Shown here piece after piece: positions 6,214 to 8,069 of a stretch of DNA of 8,069 bases. The DNA comes from an uncultured Ruminococcus sp. (GTDB lineage Bacteria > Bacillota_A > Clostridia > Oscillospirales > Ruminococcaceae), in the NCBI GenBank assembly GCA_946629405.1, contig CAMOXW010000172.1, positions 1-8,069 of the forward strand. Direction: 5' to 3'. Position 1 is the stretch's first letter. Each line of letters opens with the position of its first letter. The position numbers and the translations under genes were made by a program. The notes below the pieces were generated by a model. The model was not told the origin of the DNA. It ran no database searches and saw nothing but the letters and a program-made list of their open reading frames with translations.

Positions 6214-6906
6214 TTATAAGCTGTCGGAGCCGATGTACTGCCTGCTCATTTCCTCGGGAGTGCGCCAGATTATGCCGAATTGTTCACGGAGGATGCGCTT
6301 TTTGATCTTCCAGAAGGCATAACACCAGCTGAAATAGATCCCGTCCTGAGAATCCTTTGCAGTGACGGAATTTAACTCAAGCTCACTCTGAGCGGCAATG
6401 TCAGCCTCCTCAACTATACTTTTGTATTCTTCAGTGTCTTCGACAGGATCATAAATGCGGCTTTCGCGCATCAGCGCCTGGACCTCCTGTTTTGTGCAGC
6501 GGTAGTCTCCGTCACCGTTGCGTCGGTATGTGCCGGTATACGGGTCTCCGCCGATATATACGGGCTTGCAGCTGCGGTCAGCCCGTGGCACTCTGATGCA
6601 GACGATCGTTTTTCCATTGGTTTTATGCAGGGTGATGTCTTTTTCTGAGAGTATATTACAGCTCACCTTGCTACGGTCATTGATGATATCCCTGAGATCC
6701 ATTATCAGCCATTCAGGGTCCGGAAGTTCAATTGCATGGAGCGAACGATCGCTGAGCTCCTCAACACCGAGGAGTATAATCCCGCCGAGCGTATTCGCAA
6801 ACGCAGAATAAGTCTCCCAGATGCTGTCCGGCAAGCCTCCCACAGCTTTTTTTGCCTCTATGCGGTTGTTCTCCCTGTATTTTTCGATATGTTCAAGATC
6901 AAGCAT
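6214..6906 (-). CDS. Short AlbA_2 (Schlafen-like) domain protein with atypical C-terminal tail
   Basis: A 230-residue protein. Residues ~5-140 match the AlbA_2 putative nucleic-acid-binding domain: ENNRIEAKKAVGGLP (12-26), WETYSAFANTLGG (30-42), ILLGVEE and later TYRRNGDGDYRCTKQEV. Full-length relatives are commonly ~450-550 residues with a C-terminal ATP-binding domain. Here that part is missing. Instead there is an acidic linker (~150-185) and a compact aromatic/basic tail, residues 188-220, with the pattern W-x(2)KKRILREQFGIIWRTPEE. That pattern vaguely resembles tails of other small Clostridia proteins, but I cannot name it. ATG 6906 is chosen over an upstream start at 6966 because an AGGAGG site lies 7 nt before it and the promoter -10 (6938-6943) falls inside the longer version. 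It lies downstream of clpA on the same strand but has its own promoter and terminator. Function unknown; DNA- or RNA-binding regulator is the best guess. Confidence 0.85.
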   Translation of the reverse strand: MLDLEHIEKYRENNRIEAKKAVGGLPDSIWETYSAFANTLGGIILLGVEELSDRSLHAIELPDPEWLIMDLRDIINDRSKVSCNILSEKDITLHKTNGKTIVCIRVPRADRSCKPVYIGGDPYTGTYRRNGDGDYRCTKQEVQALMRESRIYDPVEDTEEYKSIVEEADIAAQSELELNSVTAKDSQDGIYFSWCYAFWKIKKRILREQFGIIWRTPEEMSRQYIGSDSL

Positions 6907-6937
6907 ATCATCACCTCCTCCGGTCTTATCAATTATC

Positions 6938-6966
6938 ATTATATCACTATTTTGCTTTTTTTTCAA
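6938..6966 (-). promoter_or_regulatory. Sigma-A-type promoter of the AlbA_2 gene
   Basis: Minus strand: TTGAAA (6966-6961), a 17-bp spacer, and TATAAT (6943-6938) with an extended -10 TGA (6946-6944). Transcription should start near 6931, about 25 nt before ATG 6906. This is a near-consensus promoter, so strong basal expression is likely unless repressed. Confidence 0.82.
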
Positions 6967-6973
6967 GCGCTTG
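6964..6973. repeat. 10-bp palindrome overlapping the -35 of the AlbA_2 promoter
   Basis: CAAGCGCTTG is a perfect palindrome that shares three bases with the -35 box. Its position suits a repressor or activator site. It has no loop and is followed on the minus strand by A's, not T's, so it is not a clpA terminator. A 10-bp palindrome can occur by chance. Confidence 0.35.
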
Positions 6974-6998
6974 TACGATTTTTGTTATAGACTCTGCT

Positions 6999-8069
6999 TT
7001 ACGCTTTACCATTCTTAACAGCAGAAAAAGTGAAATCCCCGTCGAATGCTGAAAGCTTCAGTCTGCCGCCGTTTTTCAGCTTCCCAAAAAGCATTTCATC
7101 CACGAACAGCGGCTTGATCTCGTTCCTTATCACGCGGTCTACCTCGCGTGCACCGAATTCTTCACTTATGCCTTTACTCTGCACAAGCGCCATCGCATCC
7201 TTATCAGCCGAAAAAACAATTTTTCTTGAACTAAGCTGCATTGCAAGCTCATTGATCTTCTTTTCAACGATTAGTGCTGCCATTTTGTCGTCCATGCTGT
7301 TGAATACCACGATCTTATTGAGCCTGTTGCGGAATTCCGGCTGAAATGTCTGCCTTACAGATTCCATGATGACACTCTCGTTGAGACTTGTGCTCCGGAA
7401 TCCTATCGTACTTTTGCCGATGCGGTCTGCACCAGCATTTGATGTCATTATTACCACGACATTGCGAAAATCCGTTTTTCTTCCCTGATTATCAGTCAGA
7501 GTTGCATAGTCCATGACTTGCAGCAGAATGTTGTAGATATCCGCGTGTGCCTTCTCTATCTCATCAAGTAGCAGTACAGCTGAAGGAGTTTTCCTAATAG
7601 CTTCTGTCAACAGTCCGCCGTCCTCATAGCCGACATATCCGGCAGGTGAGCCTATAAGCTTTGCAACAGCGTGCTTTTCGCCGTATTCGCTCATATCAAA
7701 CCGTATCAGCTTCACACCGAGCTCCTCTGCAAGACATTTTGCAATCTCGGTCTTTCCCACGCCTGTAGGTCCGACGAATAACAGACTTGCAAGCGGCTTG
7801 TTCTCCTCAAGCAGTCCGGCTTTGGAAAATTTCACCGCATTCACGACCTGGTCTATTGCTTCATCCTGCCCGAAAATACGCTTTTTCAGACGTTTTTCAA
7901 GTCCGGCAAGTCCAGAGATATCATCCGTTGAAACTGTTTCCACAGGCACTCGGCAAATAGTCGTAAGGACTTCATTGATAACATTTTTATCTACGGTCTG
8001 AATTTTTTTGTCAGTCGGATGCAGCTTACGGTAAGCACCGGCTTCGTCGATAAGATCGATTGCTTTATC
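6999..8069 (-). CDS. clpA: ATP-dependent Clp protease ATP-binding subunit ClpA, C-terminal part
   Basis: The frame is open without a stop to the right edge, so only the last 356 residues are seen and the true start lies outside. The GTG at 7949 is an internal codon. ClpA unfolds proteins and feeds them to the ClpP peptidase chamber. Visible in order: DKAIDLIDEAGA (first 12 residues) ending the D1 region, RIFGQDEAIDQVV at the start of D2, Walker A GPTGVGKT (100-107), Walker B VLLLDE (165-170), sensor-1 region MTSNAG (208-213), IGF loop (222-224) for ClpP docking, the arginine-finger region EFRNRL, and sensor-2 GAREVDR near the C-terminus. The IGF loop excludes ClpB. The short linker between D1 and D2, with no visible coiled-coil middle domain, favours ClpA over ClpC, though that region is partly off the window. 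No terminator was found in the 92 nt before the AlbA_2 gene start. Confidence 0.93.
   Translation of the reverse strand, partial: DKAIDLIDEAGAYRKLHPTDKKIQTVDKNVINEVLTTICRVPVETVSTDDISGLAGLEKRLKKRIFGQDEAIDQVVNAVKFSKAGLLEENKPLASLLFVGPTGVGKTEIAKCLAEELGVKLIRFDMSEYGEKHAVAKLIGSPAGYVGYEDGGLLTEAIRKTPSAVLLLDEIEKAHADIYNILLQVMDYATLTDNQGRKTDFRNVVVIMTSNAGADRIGKSTIGFRSTSLNESVIMESVRQTFQPEFRNRLNKIVVFNSMDDKMAALIVEKKINELAMQLSSRKIVFSADKDAMALVQSKGISEEFGAREVDRVIRNEIKPLFVDEMLFGKLKNGGRLKLSAFDGDFTFSAVKNGKA

Noticed and set aside
6907..6966. 20-residue N-terminal extension of the AlbA_2 protein
   Set aside because: The extension would encode through the -10 box and the AGGAGG site; the ATG at 6906 is far better supported.
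6907..6998. Terminator for clpA
   Set aside because: The only symmetric element is the loopless CAAGCGCTTG, followed by A's on the clpA strand; clpA transcription may read through into the AlbA_2 gene.
7949..8069. GTG at 7949 as the start of a short Clp protein
   Set aside because: The frame stays open to the window edge and the upstream codons read DKAIDLIDEAGA, a standard ClpA segment, so the gene is cut by the window rather than short.
1..8069. tRNA, rRNA, CRISPR array or insertion sequence
   Set aside because: No cloverleaf-like segment, no regularly spaced repeats and no transposase motif were seen on either strand.

Overview
The window has the look of a chromosomal segment from a moderately low-GC Gram-positive anaerobe. 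AGGAGG-type ribosome sites are strong, promoters are near-consensus sigma-A type, and the protein sequences resemble those of the Clostridia (my impression is Ruminococcus/Oscillospiraceae). That placement is an inference from style and gene content, not a search result. Gene density is high and no RNA gene, CRISPR array or insertion sequence was found.

Left end (1-1121): a XerC/XerD-type tyrosine recombinase gene on the plus strand. Directly in front of it is a perfect inverted repeat with 18-bp arms and a 6-bp centre. A 14-bp copy of one arm lies just after its stop codon, followed by a strong terminator. The arm/spacer geometry resembles a tyrosine-recombinase core site, so the gene may sit next to its own target.

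Middle left (1122-4866, minus strand): a three-gene operon read from a clear promoter at 4838-4866 in the order asparagine synthetase (asnB), an HD-domain phosphohydrolase, and aspartate carbamoyltransferase (pyrB). The gaps are 11 and 13 nt. Both outer enzymes consume aspartate, one for asparagine and one for pyrimidines. The PyrB chain carries a C-terminal four-cysteine zinc module that resembles the C-terminal domain of the separate regulatory subunit PyrI, but the nucleotide-binding half of PyrI is absent.

Middle right (4867-6212, plus strand): a CPA2-type sodium(cation)/proton antiporter, divergent from asnB, with its own TTGCAT-17-TATAAT promoter and a TTG start. It ends at a terminator shared with the convergent gene to its right.

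Right end (6214-8069, minus strand): a small AlbA_2 (Schlafen-like) domain protein with an atypical C-terminal tail and its own promoter. Upstream of it is the C-terminal 356 residues of a ClpA-type AAA+ unfoldase that runs off the window edge. The ClpA D2 ATPase and a ClpP-binding IGF loop are intact.

Most of the window is housekeeping metabolism. The parts that deserve a second look are the palindrome/half-site arrangement around the recombinase, the PyrB-zinc-module fusion, and the short AlbA_2 protein.
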